Part shown: positions 31,722 through 41,740 of the stretch, piece by piece | Position numbering within the stretch: position 1 is the stretch's first letter | Layout of the letters: each line of letters begins with the position of its first letter | Assembly (NCBI RefSeq): GCF_000371965.1 | Contig: NZ_AQUO01000001.1 | Span: 862,001-926,000 of the forward strand | Reading direction: 5' to 3' | DNA from: Paracoccus sp. N5 | GTDB taxonomy: Bacteria; Pseudomonadota; Alphaproteobacteria; Rhodobacterales; Rhodobacteraceae | DNA length: 64,000 nucleotides | The notes under the pieces: generated by a model | The model's input: the letters and a program-made list of their open reading frames with translations, nothing else | Database searches by the model: none | What the model was told of the DNA's origin: nothing | Position numbers and translations under genes: made by a program

Positions 31722-34688
31722 ATGAACGATCAATCCCCCAACGCGGCCTTCCACGATTCCAGTTTCCTGCAAGGCCATAACGCCGCCTATGTCGAGCAGC
31801 TCTATGGCCGCTGGGCCCAGGATCCGGCGGCGGTCGATCAGGCCTGGGACGCCTTCTTCCGCAGCCTCGGCGACGAGGAAGCCACCGTCACGCGCGAGGC
31901 CAAGGGCGCAAGCTGGCAACGCCGCGACTGGCCGCCGGCGCCTTCGGACGAGCTGACCTCGGCGCTGACCGGCGAATGGCCGATGTCGTCCAAGTCCGAG
32001 GCCAAGGCCGCGCTGGACAAGATCGCCGCCAAGGCCGGCGAAAAGGGCGTCAGCCTGACCGACGAGCAGCTGAAGCGCGCCGTGCTGGACAGCGTGCGCG
32101 CCATCATGCTGATCCGCGCCTTCCGCATCCGCGGCCACCTGCATGCCGACCTGGATCCGCTCGGCATGCGCGAGATCCCCGACAATGGCGAGCTGGACCC
32201 CAAGAGCTACGGCTTCTCGGACGCCGACCTGGACCGGCCGATCTTCATCGACAACGTGCTGGGCCTGCAGATCGCCTCGATCCGGCAGATCGTGGACCTG
32301 ATGCAGCGCACCTATTGCGGCACCTTCGCGCTGCAGTTCATGCATATCTCGGACCCCGAGCAGGCCGCCTGGCTGAAGGAACGCATCGAGGGCTATGGCA
32401 AGGAGATCGCCTTCACCCGCGAAGGCCGCCGCGCCATCCTCAACAAGCTGGTCGAGGCCGAGGGCTTCGAGAAGTTCCTGCATGTCAAGTACATGGGCAC
32501 CAAGCGCTTCGGCCTTGACGGCGGCGAGGCGCTGATCCCGGCCATGGAGCAGATCATCAAGCGCGGCGGCGCGCTTGGCGTCAAGGAAGTGGTCTTCGGC
32601 ATGCCGCACCGCGGCCGGCTGTCGGTGCTGGCCAATGTGCTGAACAAGCCCTATCGCGCCATCTTCCACGAATTCCAGGGCGGCAGCTACAAGCCCGAGG
32701 ACGTGGACGGCTCGGGCGACGTGAAATACCACCTCGGCGCCTCGTCCGACCGCACCTTCGACGACAATACCGTGCACCTGTCGCTGACCGCGAACCCCAG
32801 CCACCTCGAGGCCGTGAACCCGGTGGTGCTGGGCAAGGTCCGCGCCAAGCAGGACCAGCTGTCGGACCAGGCGCATCGCTCGGCCGTGCTGCCGATCCTC
32901 TTGCATGGCGACGCGGCCTTCGCCGGCCAGGGCATCGTCGCGGAATGCTTCCAGCTTTCGGGCATCCGCGGCCACCGCACCGGCGGCACCATCCATATCG
33001 TGGTGAACAACCAGATCGGCTTCACCACGGCGCCGCATTTCAGCCGCACCTCGCCCTATCCGACCGACATCGCGCTGATGGTCGAGGCGCCGATCTTCCA
33101 CGTCAACGGCGACGACCCCGAGGCGGTGGTCCATGCCGCCCGCGTCGCGACCGAGTTCCGGCAGAAATTCCACAAGGACGTGGTCATCGACATCTTCTGC
33201 TATCGCCGCTTCGGTCACAACGAAGGCGACGAGCCGATGTTCACCAACCCGGCGATGTACAAGGCGATCAAGGGCCACAAGACCACCTTGCAGCTTTACA
33301 CCGACCGGCTGGTCGCCGACGGGCTGGTGCCCGAGGGCGAGATCGAGGAGATGAAGGCCGCCTTCCAGGCGCATCTGAACGACGAGTTCGAGGTCGGCAA
33401 GAACTTCAAGCCAAACAAGGCCGACTGGCTGGACGGCAAGTGGTCGGGCCTGGCCGCCGAGGGCGAGGAATACAACGCCGGCCAGACCGGCATCGCCCCC
33501 GAGACCATGGCCGAGATCGGCACCGCGCTGACCCGCGTGCCGGACGGGTTCGAGCTGCACAAGACCGTCGGCCGGTTGCTGGAAGCCAAGAAGCAGATGT
33601 TCGAGACCGGCAAGGGCTTCGACTGGGCGACGGGCGAGGCGCTGGCCTATGGCTCGCTCTTGGTCGAGGGCCATCCGGTGCGGCTGTCGGGCCAGGACTC
33701 GACGCGCGGCACCTTCTCGCAGCGCCATTCCGCCTTCATCGACCAGGCCACCGAAGAGCGTTACTATCCGCTGAACCACATCCGCGGCGGGCAGGCGCGC
33801 TATGAGGTCACCGACTCGATGCTGTCGGAATATGCGGTGCTGGGCTTCGAATACGGCTATTCGCTGGCCGAGCCGAACACGCTGACCCTGTGGGAAGCCC
33901 AGTTCGGCGATTTCGCCAACGGCGCGCAGATCATGTTCGACCAGTTCATCAACTCGGGCGAAAAGAAATGGCTGCGCATGTCGGGCCTGGTGGTGCTGAT
34001 GCCGCATGGCTACGAAGGCCAGGGCCCGGAGCACAGCTCGGCCCGGCTGGAGCGCTGGCTGCAGATGTCGGCCGAGGACAACTGGATCGTGGCGAACTGC
34101 ACCACGCCGGCGAACTATTTCCACATCCTGCGCCGGCAGCTGAAGCGCCCGTTCCGCAAGCCGCTGATGATGATGACGCCGAAATCGCTGCTGCGCCATC
34201 CGCTGGCGGTCTCGACGGCCGAGGAGTTCACCACCGGCTCGAACTTCCACCGCGTGCTCTGGGACGATGCCGAGCGCGGCAATTCGCAGCTGACCTTGAA
34301 GCCCGACAATGAGATCCGCCGCGTGGTGGTCTGCTCGGGCAAGGTCTATTACGACCTGTTGCAGGCCCGCGATGCGGCCGGCGCCGACGACGTCTATATC
34401 CTGCGGCTGGAACAGTTCTATCCCTTCCCGGCCCAGGCCATGTCGAAGGAGCTGGAACGGTTCAAGACCGCCGAGGTGGTCTGGTGCCAGGAAGAGCCCA
34501 AGAACATGGGCGGCTGGAGCTTCGTCGAGCCGAACATCGAATGGGTGCTGTCGCGCATCGGCGCCACGCATGGCCGCGCGCGCTATGTCGGCCGCGCCGC
34601 CTCGGCCTCGCCCGCGACCGGCCTCGCCTCGCGCCACAAGGCCGAGCAGGAGGCGCTGGTCGGCGAAGCCATCACGGTCGGTGGATAA
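31722..34688 (+). CDS. sucA: 2-oxoglutarate dehydrogenase E1 component
   Basis: SucA is the thiamine-dependent E1 that decarboxylates 2-oxoglutarate. The 988-aa protein has the N-terminal E2-binding segment (FLQGHNAAYVEQLYGRW, about residues 15-31), FGMPHRGRLSVLANVL (about 291-306), the thiamine site HVNGDDPEAVVHAARVA (about 460-476) and RRFGHNEGDEPMFTNP. The C-terminal transketolase half contains SGQDSTRGTFSQRHS and LPHGYEGQGPEHSSAR-type MPHGYEGQGPEHSS. Size is normal. It abuts sucB, with the sucB ATG one base after its stop. Confidence 0.97.
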   Translation: MNDQSPNAAFHDSSFLQGHNAAYVEQLYGRWAQDPAAVDQAWDAFFRSLGDEEATVTREAKGASWQRRDWPPAPSDELTSALTGEWPMSSKSEAKAALDKIAAKAGEKGVSLTDEQLKRAVLDSVRAIMLIRAFRIRGHLHADLDPLGMREIPDNGELDPKSYGFSDADLDRPIFIDNVLGLQIASIRQIVDLMQRTYCGTFALQFMHISDPEQAAWLKERIEGYGKEIAFTREGRRAILNKLVEAEGFEKFLHVKYMGTKRFGLDGGEALIPAMEQIIKRGGALGVKEVVFGMPHRGRLSVLANVLNKPYRAIFHEFQGGSYKPEDVDGSGDVKYHLGASSDRTFDDNTVHLSLTANPSHLEAVNPVVLGKVRAKQDQLSDQAHRSAVLPILLHGDAAFAGQGIVAECFQLSGIRGHRTGGTIHIVVNNQIGFTTAPHFSRTSPYPTDIALMVEAPIFHVNGDDPEAVVHAARVATEFRQKFHKDVVIDIFCYRRFGHNEGDEPMFTNPAMYKAIKGHKTTLQLYTDRLVADGLVPEGEIEEMKAAFQAHLNDEFEVGKNFKPNKADWLDGKWSGLAAEGEEYNAGQTGIAPETMAEIGTALTRVPDGFELHKTVGRLLEAKKQMFETGKGFDWATGEALAYGSLLVEGHPVRLSGQDSTRGTFSQRHSAFIDQATEERYYPLNHIRGGQARYEVTDSMLSEYAVLGFEYGYSLAEPNTLTLWEAQFGDFANGAQIMFDQFINSGEKKWLRMSGLVVLMPHGYEGQGPEHSSARLERWLQMSAEDNWIVANCTTPANYFHILRRQLKRPFRKPLMMMTPKSLLRHPLAVSTAEEFTTGSNFHRVLWDDAERGNSQLTLKPDNEIRRVVVCSGKVYYDLLQARDAAGADDVYILRLEQFYPFPAQAMSKELERFKTAEVVWCQEEPKNMGGWSFVEPNIEWVLSRIGATHGRARYVGRAASASPATGLASRHKAEQEALVGEAITVGG

Positions 34689-34689
34689 G

Positions 34690-36234
34690 ATGGCTGTGGA
34701 ACTCCGCGTCCCCACTTTGGGGGAATCGGTCTCGGAGGCGACGGTGGCGACCTGGTTCAAGAAACCGGGCGACCGCGTCGCCGTCGATGAGATGCTGTGC
34801 GAGCTGGAAACCGACAAGGTGACGGTCGAGGTGCCCTCGCCCGTCGCCGGCAAGCTGGCCGAGATCGTCGCGCCCGAGGGCGCGGTGGTCGCGCCCAACG
34901 CCCTGCTCGCGCAGATCATGGAACAGGGCGATGCAGGCCCCGAGGAAATGTTGCCCAAGGCAGATACGGGCACCAACGCCCAGGAAGGACAGAAAAAGAT
35001 GAGCGGAAAATCCGTGGACGTGATGGTGCCCACCCTGGGCGAAAGCGTGACCGAAGCCACGGTCGCGACCTGGTTCAAGAAGGCCGGCGACAGCGTCACC
35101 CAGGACGAGATGCTGTGCGAGCTGGAAACCGACAAGGTCTCGGTCGAGGTGCCCGCCCCCGCCTCGGGCGTGCTGGCCGAGATCCTGGCGCCCGAGGGCG
35201 TGACGGTGGACGCCGGTGCGCGCTTGGCCATCATCACCGAAGGCGCCGCCGGCGCGGCCGCCCCCGCCAAGGCCGAACCCGAGGCGAAGAAGGCCGCCGC
35301 GGTGGAATCGCCCGGCGCCGGCCCCGAGACGCCGAAGCCCCGCGACATCGAGGACGCGCCCGCGGCCAAGAAGGCCATGGCCGAGGCCGGGATCTCGCGC
35401 GATGCCGTCACCGGCAGCGGCCGCGACGGACGGGTGATGAAAGAGGACGTGGCCCGCGCCGGCGCCGCGCCGGCGGCGGCCCCCGCCCCCGCCCCCGCCC
35501 AGGCGCCGCGCTCGCCCAGCTCGGCCGAGGATGCGGCGCGCGAGGAGCGGGTCAAGATGACCCGGCTGCGCGCCACCATCGCCCGCCGGCTGAAGGACGC
35601 CCAGAACACCGCCGCCATGCTGACCACGTATAACGAGGCGGACATGAAGGCGATCATGGACCTGCGCAACGAATACAAGGACCAGTTCGAGAAGAAGCAC
35701 AAGGTCAAGCTGGGCTTCATGTCCTTCTTCGTGAAGGCCTGCTGCCACGCCCTGAAGGAAGTGCCCGAGGTCAATGCCGAGATCGACGGCGGCGACGTGG
35801 TCTACAAGCATTTCGTCCACATGGGCGTCGCCGTCGGCACGCCGAACGGGCTGGTGGTGCCGGTGCTGCGCGACGCCGACCGCAAGAGCTTCGCCCAGAT
35901 CGAGAAGGAAATCGCCGAGCTGGGCGCCAAGGGCCGCGATGGCAAGCTGACCATGGCCGAGATGCAGGGCGGCACCTTCACCATCTCGAACGGCGGCGTC
36001 TATGGCTCGCTGATGTCCTCGCCGATCCTGAACCCGCCGCAGTCGGGCATCCTGGGGATGCACAAGATCCAGGACCGCCCGGTCGTGGTGGACGGCCAGA
36101 TCACCATCCGCCCGATGATGTATCTGGCGCTGAGCTACGACCACCGCATCGTGGACGGCAAGGGCGCCGTGACCTTCCTCGTGCGCGTCAAGGAGGCGCT
36201 GGAGGATCCGCGCCGCCTGCTGATGGATCTGTGA
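34690..36234 (+). CDS. sucB: Dihydrolipoyllysine succinyltransferase E2 with two lipoyl domains
   Basis: SucB accepts the succinyl group on lipoyl-lysine and passes it to CoA. The 514-aa protein begins with two lipoyl domains: MAVELRVPTLGESVSEATV ... CELETDKVTVEVPSP (Lys about 43) and, after a linker, VDVMVPTLGESVTEATV ... CELETDKVSVEVPAP. Then come a Pro/Ala linker, a peripheral-subunit-binding domain (PAAKKAMAEAGISRDAVTGSG, in pieces), a second Pro/Ala linker and the acyltransferase core with SYDHRIVDGKGAV (catalytic His about residue 486). Standard SucB has one lipoyl domain and about 400 aa, so this one is extended by a duplicated domain. Confidence 0.96.
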   Translation: MAVELRVPTLGESVSEATVATWFKKPGDRVAVDEMLCELETDKVTVEVPSPVAGKLAEIVAPEGAVVAPNALLAQIMEQGDAGPEEMLPKADTGTNAQEGQKKMSGKSVDVMVPTLGESVTEATVATWFKKAGDSVTQDEMLCELETDKVSVEVPAPASGVLAEILAPEGVTVDAGARLAIITEGAAGAAAPAKAEPEAKKAAAVESPGAGPETPKPRDIEDAPAAKKAMAEAGISRDAVTGSGRDGRVMKEDVARAGAAPAAAPAPAPAQAPRSPSSAEDAAREERVKMTRLRATIARRLKDAQNTAAMLTTYNEADMKAIMDLRNEYKDQFEKKHKVKLGFMSFFVKACCHALKEVPEVNAEIDGGDVVYKHFVHMGVAVGTPNGLVVPVLRDADRKSFAQIEKEIAELGAKGRDGKLTMAEMQGGTFTISNGGVYGSLMSSPILNPPQSGILGMHKIQDRPVVVDGQITIRPMMYLALSYDHRIVDGKGAVTFLVRVKEALEDPRRLLMDL

Positions 36235-36572
36235 TCCATGGCGATGCGCGCATCCTTCTCTCTCGGCCGCGCCGGGACCGGGTGCGCGCATCCCGCCGCT
36301 GCATCCTGCGGTGCACGGGCTGTGCACAGCCGGTGTACGCCCGCTGCACGGCTGTCACGGCAGAAATCCCGGCAATTGCTGGGCGAAACCCGCGTCGCCC
36401 GGCCCGTGTTGCCCAGGGCAACGCGCGCAGCCCGTTGCATCCCCGGCCATGGCAACCCGAGGCCGCCCCGGATCGTTGCTCTTGCGACCGGCGCAGCACG
36501 GGCCAACGCTCGGCCCGTCACGTTCTTTCCCGCGGGGTGCCGGCCCGCCCGCCTCACGCCAGGAGCCGAACC
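36235..36572. other. 338-bp intergenic region with several palindromes, no convincing gene
   Basis: A 112-codon frame from 36238 is Arg/Ala-rich and looks like noncoding drift. Palindromes include GTTGCCC-A-GGGCAAC (36408-36422), an overlapping GTGCAC/GTGTAC cluster near 36312-36350, and GTTGC ... GCAAC near 36434-36456. These could be an operator and promoter for the following small genes and lpd, but I cannot assign a regulator. No T-run terminator after sucB was found. Confidence 0.5.
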
Positions 36573-36830
36573 ATGACCCAGATGATCGCCCATTACGAGG
36601 TCGCGAATTACGCCGCCTTCAAGACCGCCTTCGACAATGACGCCGAGGATCGCGGCAACAACGGGTTGTCGCTGCTGCAATTGTGGCGCGAAAGCGATAC
36701 CAGCGCCTGGGCGCTGTTCAACATCGGCGACGCCCAGGCGGCCAGGGCGTATCTGGAGGGCGCGGCGGCGGTGTTCAATTCGCAGGCCGGCGTCACCGGC
36801 ACCGCCTTCCACCTGGTCGAGACCGCCTGA
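36573..36830 (+). CDS. Small hypothetical protein, ABM/DUF3764-like
   Basis: The 85-aa soluble protein starts MTQMIAHYEVANYAAFKTAFDND after AGGAGCCGAACC, a good ribosome-binding site. It contains a YEVANYAAFKTAF helix and a strand LLQLWRESDTSAWALFNI. The pattern of a ferredoxin-like dimeric alpha-beta barrel suggests an ABM-like or DUF3764-type fold; this is inference. Its stop overlaps the MAPEG gene's start by one base (TGATG). The earlier frame from 36231 is rejected. Confidence 0.7.
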   Translation: MTQMIAHYEVANYAAFKTAFDNDAEDRGNNGLSLLQLWRESDTSAWALFNIGDAQAARAYLEGAAAVFNSQAGVTGTAFHLVETA

Positions 36831-37222
36831 TGGCGGCCGAGACCACCGCGCTGGCCCTGGCTGCGCTGCTGCAGGCGGCGCAGATCGGGGTTGCCGCCGC
36901 CTCGATGAACCGCGACGTGGGGGCGCGCTGGAACGCCAGCCCCCGCGACACGCAGCCCGAATTCTCGGTCCTGACCGGGCGGCTGCGCCGCGCGGTCGAC
37001 AACCATTTCCAGGGGCTGATCCTCTTCACCATCGCCGTGCTCTTGGTGATGCTCTCGGATGCCGGCAATGCCCTGACCACGCTTTGCGCCTGGCTCTACC
37101 TGCTGGCGCGCATCCTCTATATCCCCGCCTATGCCTTCGGCTGGTCGCCCTGGCGCTCGCTGATCTGGGCGGTCGGATTTATCGCCACCATGGTGATGAT
37201 CGTCACCAGCCTGTTCACATGA
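36830..37222 (+). CDS. MAPEG-family membrane protein
   Basis: The 130-aa protein has four membrane helices (about residues 5-22, 59-77, 82-103, 107-129) and MAPEG features RDVGARWNASPRD, NHFQGLILFTI (about 61-71) and LARILYIPAYAFGWSPWRS. MAPEG members include glutathione transferases and eicosanoid enzymes. The bacterial short forms are mostly uncharacterised, so no substrate is proposed. It is coupled to the preceding gene and 41 bases before lpd. Confidence 0.85.
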   Translation: MAAETTALALAALLQAAQIGVAAASMNRDVGARWNASPRDTQPEFSVLTGRLRRAVDNHFQGLILFTIAVLLVMLSDAGNALTTLCAWLYLLARILYIPAYAFGWSPWRSLIWAVGFIATMVMIVTSLFT

Positions 37223-37263
37223 ACCGCACCGGCGCGAGCGGCGCCGGGAACAAGGAGACCTGA

Positions 37264-38658
<1,395 letters not shown>

Positions 38659-38710
38659 TCGGCGGATCGCCACCGAAACCGCCGCCGCGTTGCGGCGAGA
38701 ATCCGCCGAT

Positions 38711-38742
38711 GGGCTGCCCCGAACCGGGCGGCCCGTTGTTTT
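38711..38742 (+). terminator. Intrinsic terminator of the suc-lpd cluster
   Basis: GGGCTGCCC (38711-38719) and GGGCGGCCC (38726-38734) pair over 9 bp with one G-T wobble and a 6-base loop, followed by GTTGTTTT. A second inverted pair (GGCGGAT ... ATCCGCC) just upstream may stabilise it. Confidence 0.75.
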
Positions 38743-38803
38743 GAATTCCCCGACTCTCGCGCCTGTGGCTAATCCTTTGACCAACCACAAGACGAGGGCA
38801 GTG

Positions 38804-39298
38804 ATGAAATCCTTGATCGGGCTTTTGGCCCTGAGCGGTGTCCTGGCCGTCAGCGCCTGCGGCGACAACCGGGTCGATCCCGACCGCCGCTATCTGGTCG
38901 AACCGCGCGCCAGTGCCGCCGAGACGGTCGGCCTGCACGCCAACGAGACGCCGGAACTGCGCCGCCTGATCAACAAATACGCCGCCGAATATCAGGTTCC
39001 CGTCGATCTGGTGCATCGCGTCATCATCCGCGAATCGCGCCACCGCCCCGGCGCCCGCAACGGCCCCTATTACGGGCTGATGCAGATGCTGCCCGCCACC
39101 GCGCGCGGCATGGGCTACCGGGGCAGCGCCTCGGGCCTGCTGGATGCCGAGACCAACCTGAAATACGGCGTCAAATACCTGCGCGGCGCCTATATGGTCG
39201 CCGGCGGCAATTACGACAACGCCGTGAAATGGTATTCGCGCGGCTATTACTACGAGGCCAAGAAGAAGGGTCTGCTGGAGGAAACCGGCCTGCGCTGA
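38804..39298 (+). CDS. Lipoprotein lytic transglycosylase (SLT domain)
   Basis: Lytic transglycosylases cleave glycan strands with 1,6-anhydro-MurNAc formation. The 164-aa protein begins MKSLIGLLALSGVLAVSAC with lipobox VSAC (Cys19). The SLT fold covers about residues 50-160: catalytic Glu77 in IIRESRHRPGARN, the GLMQMLPATARGMGY motif, LKYGVKYLRG and the AVKWYSRGYYYEAKK end. This is one compact domain without extra modules, as in the MltE-like/LtgA-type small enzymes. An earlier in-frame start at 38690 is upstream of the signal and rejected. Confidence 0.88.
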   Translation: MKSLIGLLALSGVLAVSACGDNRVDPDRRYLVEPRASAAETVGLHANETPELRRLINKYAAEYQVPVDLVHRVIIRESRHRPGARNGPYYGLMQMLPATARGMGYRGSASGLLDAETNLKYGVKYLRGAYMVAGGNYDNAVKWYSRGYYYEAKKKGLLEETGLR

Positions 39299-39322
39299 AT
39301 GCAGCCCGACCCGACCGACTGG

Positions 39323-39345
39323 GCCCGCCGCGAGGCGGGCTTTTT
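39323..39345 (+). terminator. Intrinsic terminator of the lytic transglycosylase gene
   Basis: GCCCGCC (39323-39329), loop GCGA, GGCGGGC (39334-39340), TTTTT (39341-39345). A 7-bp GC stem with a tetraloop and T-run 25 bases after the stop. Confidence 0.9.
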
Positions 39346-39469
39346 CGTTGCGGATTGCGATGCGCGCTTCGGAACGCAATCAGCCCCTGTGCTAGCCGAT
39401 CCTCCCCTTCCGTCGTTTGGCTGCCAGCGCATCTGACGCGCTCAATCGAAGCGGCAGGCGGGCAGCGCA

Positions 39470-39808
39470 TCTGGTCGTCCGGGCAGAGCAAGCCAGGAAC
39501 GCATCGCGCCTCTGCTGACGACAGGTTGCAAACAGATCCCGCTGCGGCCCCTGCCGCACTCGACAAGAACGGTCGCCGTTACAGGATCGCCCATAGGTCA
39601 GAGGCCGCTGGCGGCAGCCATAGCCGACCCGGCGATCGCGCCTCTGCCGGTCAGCCTGGTGGAGGACCGGCATCGCCGGCTGACGGAAAGGGATGGCTTC
39701 GGCGCGCTCGGTTCCTGTCAGCCGAAGCTTCAGAAAAACCCCGGTACCGGCTCGGCGGCGCAGGCTTTTGCGGATCATGTGCGCGAGAGCTTTGACCGGC
39801 ACGAATGA
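39470..39808 (+). pseudogene. Decayed C-terminal part of a LysR-type regulator
   Basis: No intact gene fills 39346-39829. One frame (codon register of 39556) reads ALDKNGRRYRIAHRSEAAG, a typical piece of a LysR effector-binding domain. After about 39608 the match continues in another frame: AAAIADPAIAPLPVSLVEDR, then GFGALGSCQ, then AFADHVRESFDRHE and a stop at 39806-39808. The two halves are off by one frame and the segment between them looks shortened. No DNA-binding N-terminus is visible upstream. The left boundary is approximate. The call rests on recognition of LysR-like phrases only. Confidence 0.45.
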
Positions 39809-39829
39809 CCGCGACGGGGGCAAAGTCCC

Positions 39830-40273
39830 CTACCCCAGCCGCCGCTGATAGCGGATGAAGGGCGAGCGTTGCGCCACCCGGTCGTAAAGCATCCGCCCCG
39901 CGTCATTGTCCTCGGCCGTCAGCCAATAGACGAAGGGCACGCCCCTGGCATCCGCCGCCGCATAGACCGCCTCGATCAGCGCCCGCGCCACGCCCCGGCC
40001 GCGCGCCTGCGGCTCGGTGAACAGGTCCTGCAGATAGCACACGCCCTCGTCCCGCCACAGGTTCGGGTGAAAGACGTAATGCACCAGCCCCAGGAGCCGC
40101 TCGCCATCGGCATGGACCAGCCCGCGGAAATCCGCGGCCTCGCCCGAAAGCAGCCGCGCAAAGGCCTTGTCATAGAACCCGGCCGGGCGGTCGTGAAAGC
40201 CGTAGAACGCCTGATAGCCCTGATAGAGCCGCTGCCATTCCCGCCGGTCCTCGGGCCGCAGGTCGCGGATCAT
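39830..40273 (-). CDS. GNAT-family N-acetyltransferase
   Basis: The 147-aa protein starts MIRDLRPEDRREWQRLYQGYQ and contains the acetyl-CoA loop FTEPQARGRGVARALIEAVY (about residues 90-109, Q-x-x-G-x-G/A signature), preceded by strand GVCYLQDL. The acceptor is unknown; the nearest named relatives I can think of act on polyamines, amines or protein N-termini. It lies ten bases after moxR and is probably cotranscribed with it. Confidence 0.9.
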   Translation of the reverse strand: MIRDLRPEDRREWQRLYQGYQAFYGFHDRPAGFYDKAFARLLSGEAADFRGLVHADGERLLGLVHYVFHPNLWRDEGVCYLQDLFTEPQARGRGVARALIEAVYAAADARGVPFVYWLTAEDNDAGRMLYDRVAQRSPFIRYQRRLG

Positions 40274-40283
40274 CGCCGATCCT

Positions 40284-41123
40284 TCAGCGTTGCCGGCGGG
40301 CCATGAAGGCCAGCCGCTCGAACAGCGCCACGTCCTGTTCGTTCTTCAGCAGCGCGCCATGCAGCTTGGGCAGCATCTCGCCCGCCGGGCGGGCCAGATC
40401 CTCGGGCGACAGATCCTCGGCCAGGATCAGCTTCAGCCAGTCCAGCAGTTCGCTGGTCGAGGGCTTCTTCTTCAGCCCCTGCACCTCGCGCAGGTCGAAG
40501 AACTGGCGCAAGGCCTCGTCCAGCAGGCGCGGCTTCAGCCCCGGATGATGCACCGCGACGATCTTCTTCAGCGTCTCGGCGTCGGGAAAGCGGATGTAGT
40601 GGAAGAAGCAGCGCCGCAGGAAGGCGTCCGGCAGCTCCTTTTCATTGTTCGAGGTGATGATGACCACCGGCCGATGCCGGGCCACCACCGTCTCGCCGGT
40701 CTCGTAGACATGGAATTCCATGCGGTCGAGTTCCTGCAAGAGGTCGTTCGGGAACTCGATGTCGGCCTTGTCGATCTCGTCGATCAGCAGCACGACCTTG
40801 CCGGTCGCCTCGAAGGCCTGCCACAGCTTGCCCTTGCGGATGTAATTGGCGATGTCGTGGACGCGCGCCTCGCCCAGCTGGCTGTCGCGCAGGCGCGAGA
40901 CGGCGTCATATTCGTAAAGCCCCTGCTGCGCCCGCGTGGTCGACTTGACGTTCCATTCCAGCATCGGCAGGCCCAGGCTGGCGGCGACCTGCCGGGCCAG
41001 CTCGGTCTTGCCGGTGCCCGGCTCGCCCTTGACCAGCAGCGGCCGCTCCAGCGTGATCGCCGCGTTCACCGCCATCGCCAGATCCGGCGGCGCCACATAG
41101 GTTTCGGTCGAGGTAAACTGCAT
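40284..41123 (-). CDS. MoxR-family AAA+ ATPase
   Basis: MoxR ATPases act as chaperones that insert cofactors or assemble metal enzymes, usually with a von Willebrand A partner. The 279-aa protein has Walker A KGEPGTGKTELARQVA (about residues 33-48), Walker B VVLLIDEIDKAD (about 110-121), sensor ITSNNEKELPDAFLRRC (about 155-171) and an arginine-finger region. It ends FERLAFMARRQR. A VWA (CoxE-like) gene would be expected downstream, but a GNAT gene follows instead. Confidence 0.92.
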   Translation of the reverse strand: MQFTSTETYVAPPDLAMAVNAAITLERPLLVKGEPGTGKTELARQVAASLGLPMLEWNVKSTTRAQQGLYEYDAVSRLRDSQLGEARVHDIANYIRKGKLWQAFEATGKVVLLIDEIDKADIEFPNDLLQELDRMEFHVYETGETVVARHRPVVIITSNNEKELPDAFLRRCFFHYIRFPDAETLKKIVAVHHPGLKPRLLDEALRQFFDLREVQGLKKKPSTSELLDWLKLILAEDLSPEDLARPAGEMLPKLHGALLKNEQDVALFERLAFMARRQR

Positions 41124-41282
41124 CCGCCTGTCCTTTGCGCAAGTCCCGCGAAACTAGCCAGCGCGCCGCCGCTTCGCAAGCCGCGGCACGACCTGACCGA
41201 ATGGCCTAGTGACAATCGCTCTGCCATACTTTATGCGGGCGCCAAGGATCGGGCATACAGGCGCCCGGCTCCCGGAGGAACG

Positions 41283-41705
41283 ATGAAAGCCCAGACCTTT
41301 CTGCCCGAAGATTATCGCCCCGCCGAAGACGAACCTTTCATGAACGAGCGGCAGCTTGAATATTTCCGCCGCAAGCTGATTGCCTGGAAGCAGGAACTTC
41401 TGGACCAATCCGCCGAAACGCTGGAGGGCCTGCAGGACAGCGCGCGCAATGTCCCCGACCTTGCCGACCGCGCCTCCGAGGAAACCGACCGCTCGCTGGA
41501 GCTGCGCACCCGCGACCGCCAGCGCAAGCTGGTCAGCAAGATCGACGCCGCGCTGCGCCGGATCGAGACCGGCGAATACGGCTATTGCGAGATGACCGGC
41601 GAGCCGATCAGCCTGAAGCGGCTGGACGCCCGCCCCATCGCCACCATGACGCTGGAAGCCCAGGAAAAGCACGAGCGGCGCGAGCGCGTGCATCGCGACG
41701 ACTGA
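41283..41705 (+). CDS. dksA: RNA polymerase-binding transcription factor DksA
   Basis: DksA binds the RNA polymerase secondary channel and, with ppGpp, adjusts rRNA and amino-acid promoters. The 140-aa protein has the coiled-coil region (FRRKLIAWKQELLDQSAETL, about residues 29-48), the coiled-coil tip with DLADRASEETDR (about 61-72; Asp and Ala tip residues) and the globular YGYCEMTGEPISLKRLDARP. Only one Cys remains of the four zinc ligands (YGYC; then EMT, TMTL positions lack Cys), so it should fold without a zinc finger. CCGGAGGAACG precedes ATG 41283; the long upstream frame is noise. Confidence 0.93.
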   Translation: MKAQTFLPEDYRPAEDEPFMNERQLEYFRRKLIAWKQELLDQSAETLEGLQDSARNVPDLADRASEETDRSLELRTRDRQRKLVSKIDAALRRIETGEYGYCEMTGEPISLKRLDARPIATMTLEAQEKHERRERVHRDD

Positions 41706-41740
41706 CCCGCCGCCCGCCCCCGGGAACCGGAGGACGAAGG

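Noticed and set aside
31683..35774. 1363-codon minus-strand frame opposite sucA and sucB
   Set aside because: The opposite strand encodes complete SucA and SucB. The antisense product has no recognisable domain and is an effect of codon bias.
36238..36576. 112-codon frame just after sucB
   Set aside because: Composition is Arg/Ala/Cys-rich without domain signs. The interval is palindrome-rich and the next real gene has its own clear ribosome-binding site at 36573.
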